A DNA stretch of 64,000 nucleotides from Thalassovita sp. (GTDB lineage: Bacteria; Pseudomonadota; Alphaproteobacteria; Rhodobacterales; Rhodobacteraceae): positions 62,001-126,000 of the forward strand of contig CP051233.1 of the NCBI GenBank assembly GCA_017792425.1. The letters are read 5' to 3'. A program made the position numbers and the translations under genes. Under the pieces are notes generated by a model. It made no database searches. It saw only the letters and a program-made list of their open reading frames with translations, and was not told the DNA's origin. Below are positions 55,600-63,276 of the stretch, piece by piece; positions within the stretch are counted from its first letter, which is position 1, and each line of letters begins with the position of its first letter.

Positions 55600-57165
55600 G
55601 TGCAACAGCTTCTACAGGTCTGGTCCGCGCTGAATATGCGCAAGCAAATCATGGTCGGTGTGGCGACCGTCGCGATGTTCGCCGCCATATTGGGCATGTC
55701 GCGCCTGGTGGCCGCACCGAACATGGTGCTGCTATACGCCGGGCTGGAAAGCGCCGCCGCCGGAGAGGTCGTGCAGGCACTGGAACAGCGCGGCGTCGCC
55801 TACCAGGTGCGCGGCGGTTCCATTTTCGTCGAGGACCGCAACCGGGACGAGTTGCGCATGACGCTCGCCAGCGCGGGGCTGCCCGCGAATGGCGGCAGCG
55901 GCTATGAATTGCTAGACAACCTGACCGGGTTCGGCACCACCTCGCAGATGTTCAACGCCGCCTACTGGCGCGCGAAAGAAGGCGAACTGGCCCGCACCAT
56001 GCTGGCCAGCCCCAACATCACCAAGGCCCGGGTGCATATCGCCAACGCCTCGTCCTCGCCGTTCCAGCGGGAACTGAAGCCCTCGGCCTCTGTTTCCGTC
56101 GTGGCGGCGGGCGGGCTGACCCCGGCCCACGCACGCGCGCTGCGCTATCTGGTGGCCTCGGCGGTGGCGGGGCTAGAGCCCAAGGATGTCGTGATCATCG
56201 ACAGTGTCGGCAACCTGGTCAGCACCGACGAAACCACGGTGCCAGCGGTCGCCGACGACCGCTCGACCGAGCTTCGGGAGCGTGTGCAGCGTCTGCTGGA
56301 GGCGCGGGTCGGCCCCGGCAACGCGGTGGTCGAGGTGTCCGTGGACACCGTCACCGAAAGCGAATCGATCCGCCAGCGCACCTTCGATCCGGCGAGCAGG
56401 GTGCTGGTCAGCTCTGATTCCGAGGAAAGCACCAACGATTCCCGGAACAATGGCGGCGGAGAGGTCACCGTCGCCAGCAACATCCCGTCGGGCGATGCAA
56501 ACGGGGCGGAAAACGCCAGCTCCCAGACCAGCCAAACCCGCGAAAGGGTGAATTACGAAGTGTCGGAAACCCAGCGCGAAATCATCCGCGCGCCGGGATC
56601 GGTGAAACGCCAGACCGTCGCGGTGCTGGTCAACGGGGTCGAATCGCCGGGCCCGGACGGCGCCACCACGATCCAGCTACGCGATGACGCCGAACTGCAG
56701 GCGCTGCGCGAACTGGTCGCCTCTGCCGTTGGATACGATGAATCCCGCGGCGACGTCATCACGATCAAATCCATGATCTTCCAGCCCGTCATCCCGCTGG
56801 GCACCGAAGCCTCCACCAGCTTGCTTGACCTGCCGCCGCTGGACGTGATGACCCTGTTGAAGCTGGCCGTCGCGGCGCTGGTCACGCTGATCCTGGGCCT
56901 GTTCGTGGTGCGGCCCATCCTGTCGCGCCCACCCCTGCCAGAGCCGGACCAACCCGCCCGCCTGCAGGCCGCCCTGACCGGCGAGATTGATGACGGCGAT
57001 ACCGACCTATCCGGCCTGCCGGTCGTCGGCAACGCCACGCTTTCCCCGCCCGCGGCCCATTCGCAGGAGGACGCCGTGGAACGGCTGCGCAGCCTGATCA
57101 ACGACCGCCGCGACGAAACCGTCGAAATCCTGCGCAGCTGGCTGGAAGACGAGGAGGACGCCTGA
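55600..57165 (+). CDS. fliF: Flagellar MS-ring protein FliF
   Basis: 521 residues: an N-terminal membrane helix (IMVGVATVAMFAAILGM), periplasmic ring-building domains (LLYAGLESAAAGEVVQALEQRGVAYQV..., FNAAYWRAKEGELARTMLASPNITKARVHIA), an acidic loop rich in Ser and Asn (about 265-320), a second membrane helix (LAVAALVTLILGLFVVRPIL) and a cytoplasmic tail (ending IDDGDTD...LRSWLEDEEDA) that binds FliG. The start is GTG 55600 after GGAGGA. Its TGA overlaps the next ATG. Confidence 0.95.
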   Translation: MQQLLQVWSALNMRKQIMVGVATVAMFAAILGMSRLVAAPNMVLLYAGLESAAAGEVVQALEQRGVAYQVRGGSIFVEDRNRDELRMTLASAGLPANGGSGYELLDNLTGFGTTSQMFNAAYWRAKEGELARTMLASPNITKARVHIANASSSPFQRELKPSASVSVVAAGGLTPAHARALRYLVASAVAGLEPKDVVIIDSVGNLVSTDETTVPAVADDRSTELRERVQRLLEARVGPGNAVVEVSVDTVTESESIRQRTFDPASRVLVSSDSEESTNDSRNNGGGEVTVASNIPSGDANGAENASSQTSQTRERVNYEVSETQREIIRAPGSVKRQTVAVLVNGVESPGPDGATTIQLRDDAELQALRELVASAVGYDESRGDVITIKSMIFQPVIPLGTEASTSLLDLPPLDVMTLLKLAVAALVTLILGLFVVRPILSRPPLPEPDQPARLQAALTGEIDDGDTDLSGLPVVGNATLSPPAAHSQEDAVERLRSLINDRRDETVEILRSWLEDEEDA

Positions 57166-57758
57166 TGACGATCGCCCACCTGCTGCAGGATTTCGGCAAT
57201 TACCACGGCAGCGGGCCGGACCCGGTGATCTCCGACGCCACGCTGGAGGAACACCAACTGGAAGCGTTCGAACAGGGCTATCAGGCCGGGTGGGACGATT
57301 CGGCCCGCGCCCATGCCGAGGATCAGGCCCGCATTGGCGAAGAGCTTGCCGCGACGCTGCAGCAGCTTTCCTTCACCTTCCACGATGCCCAGGCCAAGGT
57401 GCTGAACGCACTGCGGCCGCTGTTTCACCAGATGGCGGAAATCTTCCTGCCCGAATTGGCGCGCGCCTCCTTGCCCCATCTGATCGCCGAACAACTGGCC
57501 GCCCTGGCGGCGGATCAACCCGGTGAAACCCTGACCCTGGCCGTTTCAGGCCACGACAAACCCGCGATCGACGCCTTGTTACAGCGTTACGGCAGCTATG
57601 CCGTCCGGGTCGTGGCCCAGCCCGATTTTCCCCCCGGACACGCCGAAATCACCGCACCCGACGAAGAGCGGCGCATCGACCTTGGGCAGGTCGTCCATGA
57701 GATGTCGCAGGCGCTGGACGCCTTCGCGGACGAAATCGAAACCCAAGCCAAAGCATAA
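57165..57758 (+). CDS. fliH: FliH-like export ATPase regulator
   Basis: 197 residues. The helical central part (AFEQGYQAGWDDSARAHAEDQARIGEELAATLQQL...) and C-terminal globular domain (ALRPLFHQMAEIFLPELARASLPHLIAEQL...) fit FliH, which holds FliI at the export gate. It is coupled to fliF upstream and followed by fliN. The sequence is diverged, so the name rests partly on position. Confidence 0.75.
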   Translation: MTIAHLLQDFGNYHGSGPDPVISDATLEEHQLEAFEQGYQAGWDDSARAHAEDQARIGEELAATLQQLSFTFHDAQAKVLNALRPLFHQMAEIFLPELARASLPHLIAEQLAALAADQPGETLTLAVSGHDKPAIDALLQRYGSYAVRVVAQPDFPPGHAEITAPDEERRIDLGQVVHEMSQALDAFADEIETQAKA

Positions 57759-57769
57759 AGGCCCAGACC

Positions 57770-58042
57770 ATGACACAGGACATGAAACAAAGCCCCTTTT
57801 CCGCCCTGCCGGTGGAAATCACCATCTCTGTCGGCAAGGCGCGCCCGCTGATCCGTGACCTTCTCGCGCTTCAGGAAAACTCGGTCCTGCCACTGGACAA
57901 GCGGGTCGAAGACCCGGTGGAGCTGTTCATCGGCGAACGTCTGATCGCCCGCGGCCAACTGGAAGAACTGGACGGCGATCAAAAGGGCCTGCTGGCCGTC
58001 CGCCTGACAGAGGTCGCCAGCCTTGGGGACGGGTTGAAATGA
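57770..58042 (+). CDS. fliN: Flagellar motor switch protein FliN
   Basis: A 90-residue SpoA/C-ring domain protein: LPVEITISVGKARPLIRDLLALQENSVLPLDKRVEDPVELFIGERLIARGQL matches FliN. It forms the lower C-ring. It overlaps fliP by 4 bp. The partner switch proteins FliG and FliM are absent from the window. Confidence 0.92.
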   Translation: MTQDMKQSPFSALPVEITISVGKARPLIRDLLALQENSVLPLDKRVEDPVELFIGERLIARGQLEELDGDQKGLLAVRLTEVASLGDGLK

Positions 58043-58770
58043 ACCGGGCTTTCGCGGGGATCGCGCTGGCGCTGGCCCTGCTGGCGCCGGGCATGGTGGC
58101 AGCCCAGGGCATTTCCATAGATCTGGGGCAGGACGGGTCGCTGACCGCCCGGTCGCTGCAACTGTTCGCGCTGATCACGGTGCTCAGCCTGGCGCCGGGA
58201 ATCGCGATCATGGTCACCTGTTTCCCATTCCTTGTCACCGTGCTGTCCATCCTGCGGCAGGCCATCGGGCTGCAGCAGTCCCCGCCCAACATGCTGATCG
58301 TGACGCTGGCGCTGTTCCTCACCTATTTCGTGATGGACCCGGTATTTACCGAGGCATGGACGAACGGAATCGCGCCCCTGCTGGATTCGAAACTGGATTT
58401 CGAGCCCGCCTTCGAAAAGACCCTGCAGCCGTTCCGCATATTCATGGCCTCGCGTCTGGACGCCGAAACATTCGAAGCGATCAACGCCCTGCGCCCCACG
58501 CCAGACCCGTTCACCGACATGGCGCAGGCGCCGATATCCACGCTGGTGCCCAGCTTCCTGCTGTCGGAAATCGCACGGGCCTTCCAGGTGGGGTTCCTGA
58601 TCTATCTGCCCTTCGTGATCATTGATCTGGTCGTCGCCGCGATCCTGATGTCGATGGGTATGATGATGGTCCCCCCCGCCGTCGTGTCGCTGCCGTTCAA
58701 GCTGGCGTTCTTCGTCATCGCGGACGGCTGGGCACTGGTCGCGGGCGCGCTGGTTACCGGCTACATGTAG
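58039..58770 (+). CDS. fliP: Flagellar export gate protein FliP
   Basis: 243 residues with a signal peptide (LALLAPGMVAAQG) and four membrane helices. Hallmarks are LSLAPGIAIMVTCFPFLVTVLSILRQAIGLQQSPPNMLIVTLALFLTYFVMDP and the C-terminal PFVIIDLVVAAILMSMGMMMVPPAVVSLPFKLAFFVIADGW. It ends the fliF-fliH-fliN-fliP operon and the flagellar cluster. Confidence 0.96.
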   Translation: MNRAFAGIALALALLAPGMVAAQGISIDLGQDGSLTARSLQLFALITVLSLAPGIAIMVTCFPFLVTVLSILRQAIGLQQSPPNMLIVTLALFLTYFVMDPVFTEAWTNGIAPLLDSKLDFEPAFEKTLQPFRIFMASRLDAETFEAINALRPTPDPFTDMAQAPISTLVPSFLLSEIARAFQVGFLIYLPFVIIDLVVAAILMSMGMMMVPPAVVSLPFKLAFFVIADGWALVAGALVTGYM

Positions 58771-58824
58771 ACACGCGAACCCCGGCGCTGGCAGCACCGG
58801 CAAACCTGAAATAATGGGGAAATT

Positions 58825-58900
<76 letters not shown>

Positions 58901-59004
58901 AAAGCGACGGACCGTTCCGATCCGTGCGCCGCTATCTATGGGATGCCGGGGGCAGGATCAAGCGGAAAATTCCGCCCCCGGGAAGTTTTTCGAAACCGGT
59001 CCGA

Positions 59005-59325
59005 TCAGGACTCGTCGTCGTCCGAAGCGACATCCGCCAGGTCGTCCAGCGACACGTTGTCGTCGTCGTCGTCGTCCAGCAGATCGTCGTCCAGATCCAC
59101 GTCAACATCATCATCCAGCAGGTCCGAATCGTTGTCCGAGTCGGATTCGCGCATTTTCTTGGTCGCGGCATCCTCGGCGTCTGCGGCGATCATCCGGCTC
59201 TTGCCGGTATCCAGTTCCACGACCTCGCCGGTATAGGGGCTGATGATCGGGTTCTTGTTCAGGTCATAAAACCGCTTGCCGGTGGTCGGGCAAACGCGCT
59301 TCGTGCCCCATTCTTCCTTGGGCAT
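59005..59325 (-). CDS. TIGR02300-type acidic protein (FYDLN motif)
   Basis: 106 residues. The N-terminus (WGTKRVCPTTGKRFYDLNKNPIISPYTGE) is the conserved zinc-ribbon-like FYDLN segment, with a single cysteine visible. The C-terminal half is an aspartate-rich tail with six Asp in a row, encoded by a GTC/GAC microsatellite (59062-59079). Such proteins are common in alphaproteobacteria; the function is unknown. The tRNA-Ala gene follows on the same strand. Confidence 0.85.
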   Translation of the reverse strand: MPKEEWGTKRVCPTTGKRFYDLNKNPIISPYTGEVVELDTGKSRMIAADAEDAATKKMRESDSDNDSDLLDDDVDVDLDDDLLDDDDDDNVSLDDLADVASDDDES

Positions 59326-59440
59326 GGGTAATCCCCTCTATCCTTGTGGTCTTGTCGACGATCCGCGCCAACTGCCATAACAGGCCCCGTGTGTCAAAGC
59401 CTTTCACGGGCGGCACGAGGATTCGCAGTCAGGAGGCGAT

Positions 59441-60133
59441 ATGGGGCATCACGTGCTGCCCGGCAACCCCCCGATTCAGGTTGTCCTGCGCCGGTCGGCG
59501 CGGGCGCGCCGGATCTCGCTCCGGGTATCGGGTCTGGACGGGCGGGTCGTGCTGACCGTGCCCAAGCGGGTGCGCGTCGCCGAGGCGCTGGATTTCGCGC
59601 AGGAGAAGGCGGACTGGATCCGCGCCCACCTGTCGCAGCAGCCTGATCTGGTGCCCGTCGCCACCGGCGCCCTGCTGCCGGTCGAGGGCCGGATGCGCCG
59701 GATCGCGCCGATCCCCGGACGCCGCGTGCACCTGACCCCGGACATGCTGGGCGTGCCCGGCCCGGAAACCGGCGTGCCCGCCCGGCTGACCGGCTACTTG
59801 CGTGAACTGGCGCGCGACCGGCTGGTGGCGGCGTCCGATCTTTACGCCGCGCGGCTGGGGCGACCATATTCCGGGGTGACGCTGCGCGATACCCGGTCGC
59901 GCTGGGGGTCGTGTTCGTCGCGGGGCGGGCTGAACTATTCCTGGCGGCTGATCATGGCGCCGCCCGAAGTGCTGTCCTACGTTGCCGCGCACGAGGTCGC
60001 GCATCTGGCGCAGATGAACCACTCGCCCGCCTTCTGGGCCACCGTGGAACAGATCCACGGCCCCTATGACCACCCGCGCCACTGGCTGCGACAGAATGGC
60101 AGCCAACTGCACCGCTACAGGTTTACAGATTGA
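59441..60133 (+). CDS. YgjP-type M48-like metallopeptidase
   Basis: 230 residues of the DUF45/YgjP group. The active site is HEVAH (His184, Glu185, His188) with a further His194 in QMNHSPAFW, giving a predicted zinc site. The preceding RSRWGSCSSRGGLNYSWRL is characteristic. An AGGAGG ribosome-binding site lies before the start. It has no signal peptide, so the enzyme is cytosolic. The substrate is unknown. Confidence 0.85.
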   Translation: MGHHVLPGNPPIQVVLRRSARARRISLRVSGLDGRVVLTVPKRVRVAEALDFAQEKADWIRAHLSQQPDLVPVATGALLPVEGRMRRIAPIPGRRVHLTPDMLGVPGPETGVPARLTGYLRELARDRLVAASDLYAARLGRPYSGVTLRDTRSRWGSCSSRGGLNYSWRLIMAPPEVLSYVAAHEVAHLAQMNHSPAFWATVEQIHGPYDHPRHWLRQNGSQLHRYRFTD

Positions 60134-60143
60134 CGGCCGCGGG

Positions 60144-60159
60144 TTTTGTGATCACAAAA
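60144..60159 (+). promoter_or_regulatory. Perfect 16-bp palindrome, probable GntR autoregulatory operator
   Basis: TTTTGTGATCACAAAA is fully symmetric and ends 4 bases before the GntR-gene ATG, overlapping its AAAGG ribosome-binding site. This position would block translation start or transcription when bound. Confidence 0.65.
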
Positions 60160-60163
60160 GGCC

Positions 60164-60811
60164 ATGCTGATCGCACCCCGCCAGGACCAGGCCACTTCTG
60201 CCCATGACCGCGTTTACCGCGGATTGCGCAGCCGCATCATGCACGGTGAAATCGCGCCGGGCCAGTCACTGACCCTGCGCGGGGTCGGCCGCGAATTCGA
60301 GGTCTCGATGACCCCCGCCCGCGAGGCGGTGAACCGTCTGGTGGCCGAGGGCGCGCTGCAGATGTCCTCTTCGGGGCGGGCCTCTACCCCTGAACTGTCC
60401 AACGAACGGATAGAGGAACTGGCCGTCCTGCGCTCGCTGCTAGAGGTAGAGCTGGCCAGCCGCGCCCTGCCCCGCGCCCACATGGCGCTGATCGAACGGC
60501 TGCAGACCATCAACAACACCGTGTCCGAAATGGTCGCCCGGCAGGATGCCGTCGGTTATATCCGCACCAACCTGGAATTTCACCGCACCCTGTATCTGCG
60601 CGCGCAGGCCCCGGCGATGCTGGCGATGGCAGAAACGGTCTGGCTGCAACTGGGGCCGACGATGCGCGCGCTGTATGGCCGGTTGCGCCGCAAGGATCCG
60701 CCGCAATACCACCGCCTGATCATCGCCGCGCTGAAGGCCGGGGACGAACCGGGGCTGCGGTTGGCGGTTCGGTCCGACGTGACCCAGGGGCTGAAAATGC
60801 TGGCGGGCTGA
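60164..60811 (+). CDS. GntR-family regulator (FCD type)
   Basis: 215 residues: an N-terminal winged HTH (VYRGLRSRIMHGEIAPGQSLTLRGVGREFEVSMTPAREAVNRLVAEGAL) and a helical FCD effector domain (IEELAVLRSLLEVELASRAL...NLEFHRTLY...). Its operator-like palindrome (60144) lies directly before the ATG. No metabolic gene is clearly linked, so the effector is unknown. ATG 60164 is the only sensible start. Confidence 0.9.
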   Translation: MLIAPRQDQATSAHDRVYRGLRSRIMHGEIAPGQSLTLRGVGREFEVSMTPAREAVNRLVAEGALQMSSSGRASTPELSNERIEELAVLRSLLEVELASRALPRAHMALIERLQTINNTVSEMVARQDAVGYIRTNLEFHRTLYLRAQAPAMLAMAETVWLQLGPTMRALYGRLRRKDPPQYHRLIIAALKAGDEPGLRLAVRSDVTQGLKMLAG

Positions 60812-60841
60812 CCGCGCCTTGCATCCGCACCCAATACGCGC

Positions 60842-61432
60842 ATGATCGGGCGCATGTCAGATCAGCCCCCCCATCCCCGGACTCAGGTAATCATCAAATT
60901 CGCGCTGCTATGCGCGTTGCTGGCGGGGTACTTCCTGTACCTGGGGCTGAAATACGATTTCACCACCGGTGGCGTGGCCGCCGCCCTGAGCTGGAGCTTT
61001 TTCGTCCTGTGTACACCGATTGCCGATGCCGGTTTCCTGCTGGATTTCCCGATGCGGCTGCTGTTCGGGGTGCGGATGATCCTGTCGGAACTGGTGGTCT
61101 GGGCCATCGCCATCGGGCTGAACCTGTCGGTCCTGATCGTCGCGCCGCAGTATTTCGACACGACGCTGCTGACGCGCCTGTTACACCAGATCCTGATATC
61201 GCCCTGGCCCTATTGGGGGGTGATCGCGCTGTCCGGGATCGGCACATTCCTGTCGATCCGGTTCGGGGATGAATTGATGGATGTGCTGCATCATCGCGAC
61301 AGGTCGTTCTTTCACGCCCATCATTTCAAGTATGAACTGATCCTGATCGCGTTCTTCGTCGCGGTGCTGCTGGGCTATTACGAACTCATCGCCTCGCTCG
61401 GGATCGACTCCGTGGTCGACGGGCAGGGATAG
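60842..61432 (+). CDS. Multi-pass membrane protein of unknown function
   Basis: 196 residues with about five hydrophobic helices (FALLCALLAGYFLYLGL, ALSWSFFVLCTPIADAGFLL, VVWAIAIGLNLSVLIVA, PYWGVIALSGIGTFLS, LILIAFFVAVLLGYYEL), a His-rich cytoplasmic stretch (DVLHHRDRSFFHAHHFKYE) and an acidic tail. I do not recognise the family. The start may be ATG 60842 or ATG 60854; neither has a good ribosome-binding site. It lies 30 bp after the GntR gene and is convergent with accA (5-bp gap), so it may be controlled with the GntR gene. Confidence 0.7.
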   Translation: MIGRMSDQPPHPRTQVIIKFALLCALLAGYFLYLGLKYDFTTGGVAAALSWSFFVLCTPIADAGFLLDFPMRLLFGVRMILSELVVWAIAIGLNLSVLIVAPQYFDTTLLTRLLHQILISPWPYWGVIALSGIGTFLSIRFGDELMDVLHHRDRSFFHAHHFKYELILIAFFVAVLLGYYELIASLGIDSVVDGQG

Positions 61433-61437
61433 GGCGG

Positions 61438-62400
61438 TCAGGCCGCCAGCCCCTTGCCGCCCATGTCCAGGAACTTCTTGCGGCGGTCGGCGACCAGCTT
61501 GGCGCCGGATTTCCCGGTCAGTTCCGCCAGCATTGCCGCGATGGCCTTGCCAACCTCTGCGATCACCGCCTGCTTGTCGCGGTGCGCGCCGCCCAGCGGT
61601 TCGGGGATGATCCTGTCGATCACGCCCAGCGCCTTCAGGTCGGTCGCGGTCAGGCGCATGGCCTCGGCCGCCTCGCGCATCTTCTCGGAATCCTTCCACA
61701 GGATGGACGCGCAGCCCTCGGGGGTGATGACCGAGTAAACGGAATGTTCCAGCATCGCGACCCGGTTGGCCGTGGCAAAGGCGACAGCCCCACCCGATCC
61801 GCCTTCGCCGATGATGACGCTGACCAGCGGCACCCCGATTTGCAGGCATTTTTCCGTGCTGCGCGCGATCGCTTCGGACTGGCCGCGCTCTTCTGCGCCC
61901 TTGCCGGGATAGGCGCCGGGGGTGTCCACCAGCGTGATCACCGGCAGGTTGAACTTGGCAGCCATTTCCATCAGCCGGATCGCCTTGCGATAGCCTTCGG
62001 GGCGGGCCATGCCGAAATTGCGTTCGATCCGCGATTTGGTGTCATTGCCCTTTTCCTGGCCGATCACCATCACCGGCTGGTCGTCGAACCGCGCCAGCCC
62101 GCCCATCACCGCGTGATCGTCGGCAAAGTTCCGGTCCCCGGCCAGCGGCGTGTATTCCGTGAACAGCGCGTTGATATAGTCGATGCAATGCGGCCGGTCG
62201 GGGTGGCGCGCCACCTGGCATTTCCGCCACGGGGTCAGGTTCTTGTACAGATCCTTCAGCAGCGTTTCCGCTTTCTTGTCCAGCGCGGCGGCTTCGGCCT
62301 CGATGTCCATTTCCTCGTTTTGCCGGGCCATGGCCCTCAGCTCTTCGGCTTTGCCTTCGATTTCGGCCAGCGGGCGTTCAAAGTCGAGGTAGTTGGTCAT
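61438..62400 (-). CDS. accA: Acetyl-CoA carboxylase carboxyltransferase subunit alpha
   Basis: 320 residues of the biotin-dependent carboxyltransferase alpha fold. Segments [62 protein letters not shown] and [39 protein letters not shown] are AccA hallmarks. It works with AccD to make malonyl-CoA for fatty-acid synthesis. GGAG precedes the start. Confidence 0.97.
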   Translation of the reverse strand: MTNYLDFERPLAEIEGKAEELRAMARQNEEMDIEAEAAALDKKAETLLKDLYKNLTPWRKCQVARHPDRPHCIDYINALFTEYTPLAGDRNFADDHAVMGGLARFDDQPVMVIGQEKGNDTKSRIERNFGMARPEGYRKAIRLMEMAAKFNLPVITLVDTPGAYPGKGAEERGQSEAIARSTEKCLQIGVPLVSVIIGEGGSGGAVAFATANRVAMLEHSVYSVITPEGCASILWKDSEKMREAAEAMRLTATDLKALGVIDRIIPEPLGGAHRDKQAVIAEVGKAIAAMLAELTGKSGAKLVADRRKKFLDMGGKGLAA

Positions 62401-62489
62401 GCGTCATTCTCCACCTGGATTGGCTGGATATATGGCTTCCCCGGCGTCCAGATGCAACATAGCTTGCAGCGCGCAGCGGCAAACGGTGT

Positions 62490-63107
62490 TCAAAGCCGCG
62501 CCAGCCCTTCCTTCAGCGCCAGCACGGGCGAGGACAGCACCGGCGCCGGCAGGTCGGACAGCAGCACCGCCGCCCCCGCCATAGAGGCCTGCGCCAGAAC
62601 CACCGCCTTGATCCCTGACCGCTGGCCATAGGCGGCACGGATGTCCTTGGCGATGGCGCGCGAAAAGGCGTGCGGCTCGCCTTCTTCGAACAGGTGCCAG
62701 TGCCGGCCCAGGTGTAGCGGCACGATGTTGTAGGGGTTGCCCTCGTTGTCCATTTCCTGCCGCAACAGGCTGGTGCTGGGGCCTTCGGTCGATTTCAGGC
62801 AATAGGCCAGCAGGATGTCGCCCCAGTTCTCTGCCGCGCGGTGCATCATCGGACGGTCAATGCGGATCGCGCCCGCGGCCTCGGCGATATCGCCCAGCGT
62901 GGTGCAGGTGCAGATCACCGGCCCGCGCAGGGCCTTGATCTGGTCGGTGATCTCGGACCGCAGGGTGTCGTCCACACCGTCCTGCGCCCGCTCCAGCCAT
63001 TCGCGGCGCACAATATGTTCGAGCCGGGTGCCGGGGGTGATCCGGTCCCGCAGGCTGTTGAAGGTGGCACAATGGACTTGTGCCGTGTGCAGGCAAGTCA
63101 GGTGCAT
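62490..63107 (-). CDS. Asp/Glu-racemase-superfamily-like protein
   Basis: 205 residues from ATG 63107 (HLTCLHTAQVHCATFNSL); in-frame ATG 63122 and GTG 63143 lie upstream. The fold resembles Asp/Glu and hydantoin racemases: VICTCTTLGDIAEAAG supplies a possible first catalytic cysteine (Cys66 or Cys68). The second site reads VVLAQASMAGAAVLL where racemases have a cysteine, so it may have only one catalytic Cys, as arylmalonate decarboxylase does. The function is unknown. Confidence 0.6.
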   Translation of the reverse strand: MHLTCLHTAQVHCATFNSLRDRITPGTRLEHIVRREWLERAQDGVDDTLRSEITDQIKALRGPVICTCTTLGDIAEAAGAIRIDRPMMHRAAENWGDILLAYCLKSTEGPSTSLLRQEMDNEGNPYNIVPLHLGRHWHLFEEGEPHAFSRAIAKDIRAAYGQRSGIKAVVLAQASMAGAAVLLSDLPAPVLSSPVLALKEGLARL

Positions 63108-63276
63108 CCCTTGACGATACATGACCGGGGCCAGAGTCGCCACTGTTAGGAATACGGGGGGTCGATTTCACCCAATTCGAATCGTCCATTTCAAAGCCTG
63201 AACCGTACGGGTTGACAGGTTTTCAAATGATTAACGGCCCCGGAGGGCCGTTAACGTTTGGATGCTTCGGGGCGGC
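63108..63276. other. Intergenic region between malyl-CoA lyase and the racemase-like gene
   Basis: About 170 bp. Apart from the malyl-CoA lyase terminator, nothing is recognised beyond an AT-rich stretch (63222-63233). Confidence 0.3.
63229..63256 (-). terminator. Terminator after malyl-CoA lyase gene
   Basis: A perfect 10-bp stem TTAACGGCCC/GGGCCGTTAA with loop CGGA (63231-63254) lies 20 bases past the stop. On the minus strand it is followed by TCATTTG, a weak T-tract. Confidence 0.7.

Noticed and set aside
34384..58770. Virulence-type III secretion system
   Set aside because: Rod, ring, hook-cap, flagellin and motor genes show it is a flagellum.
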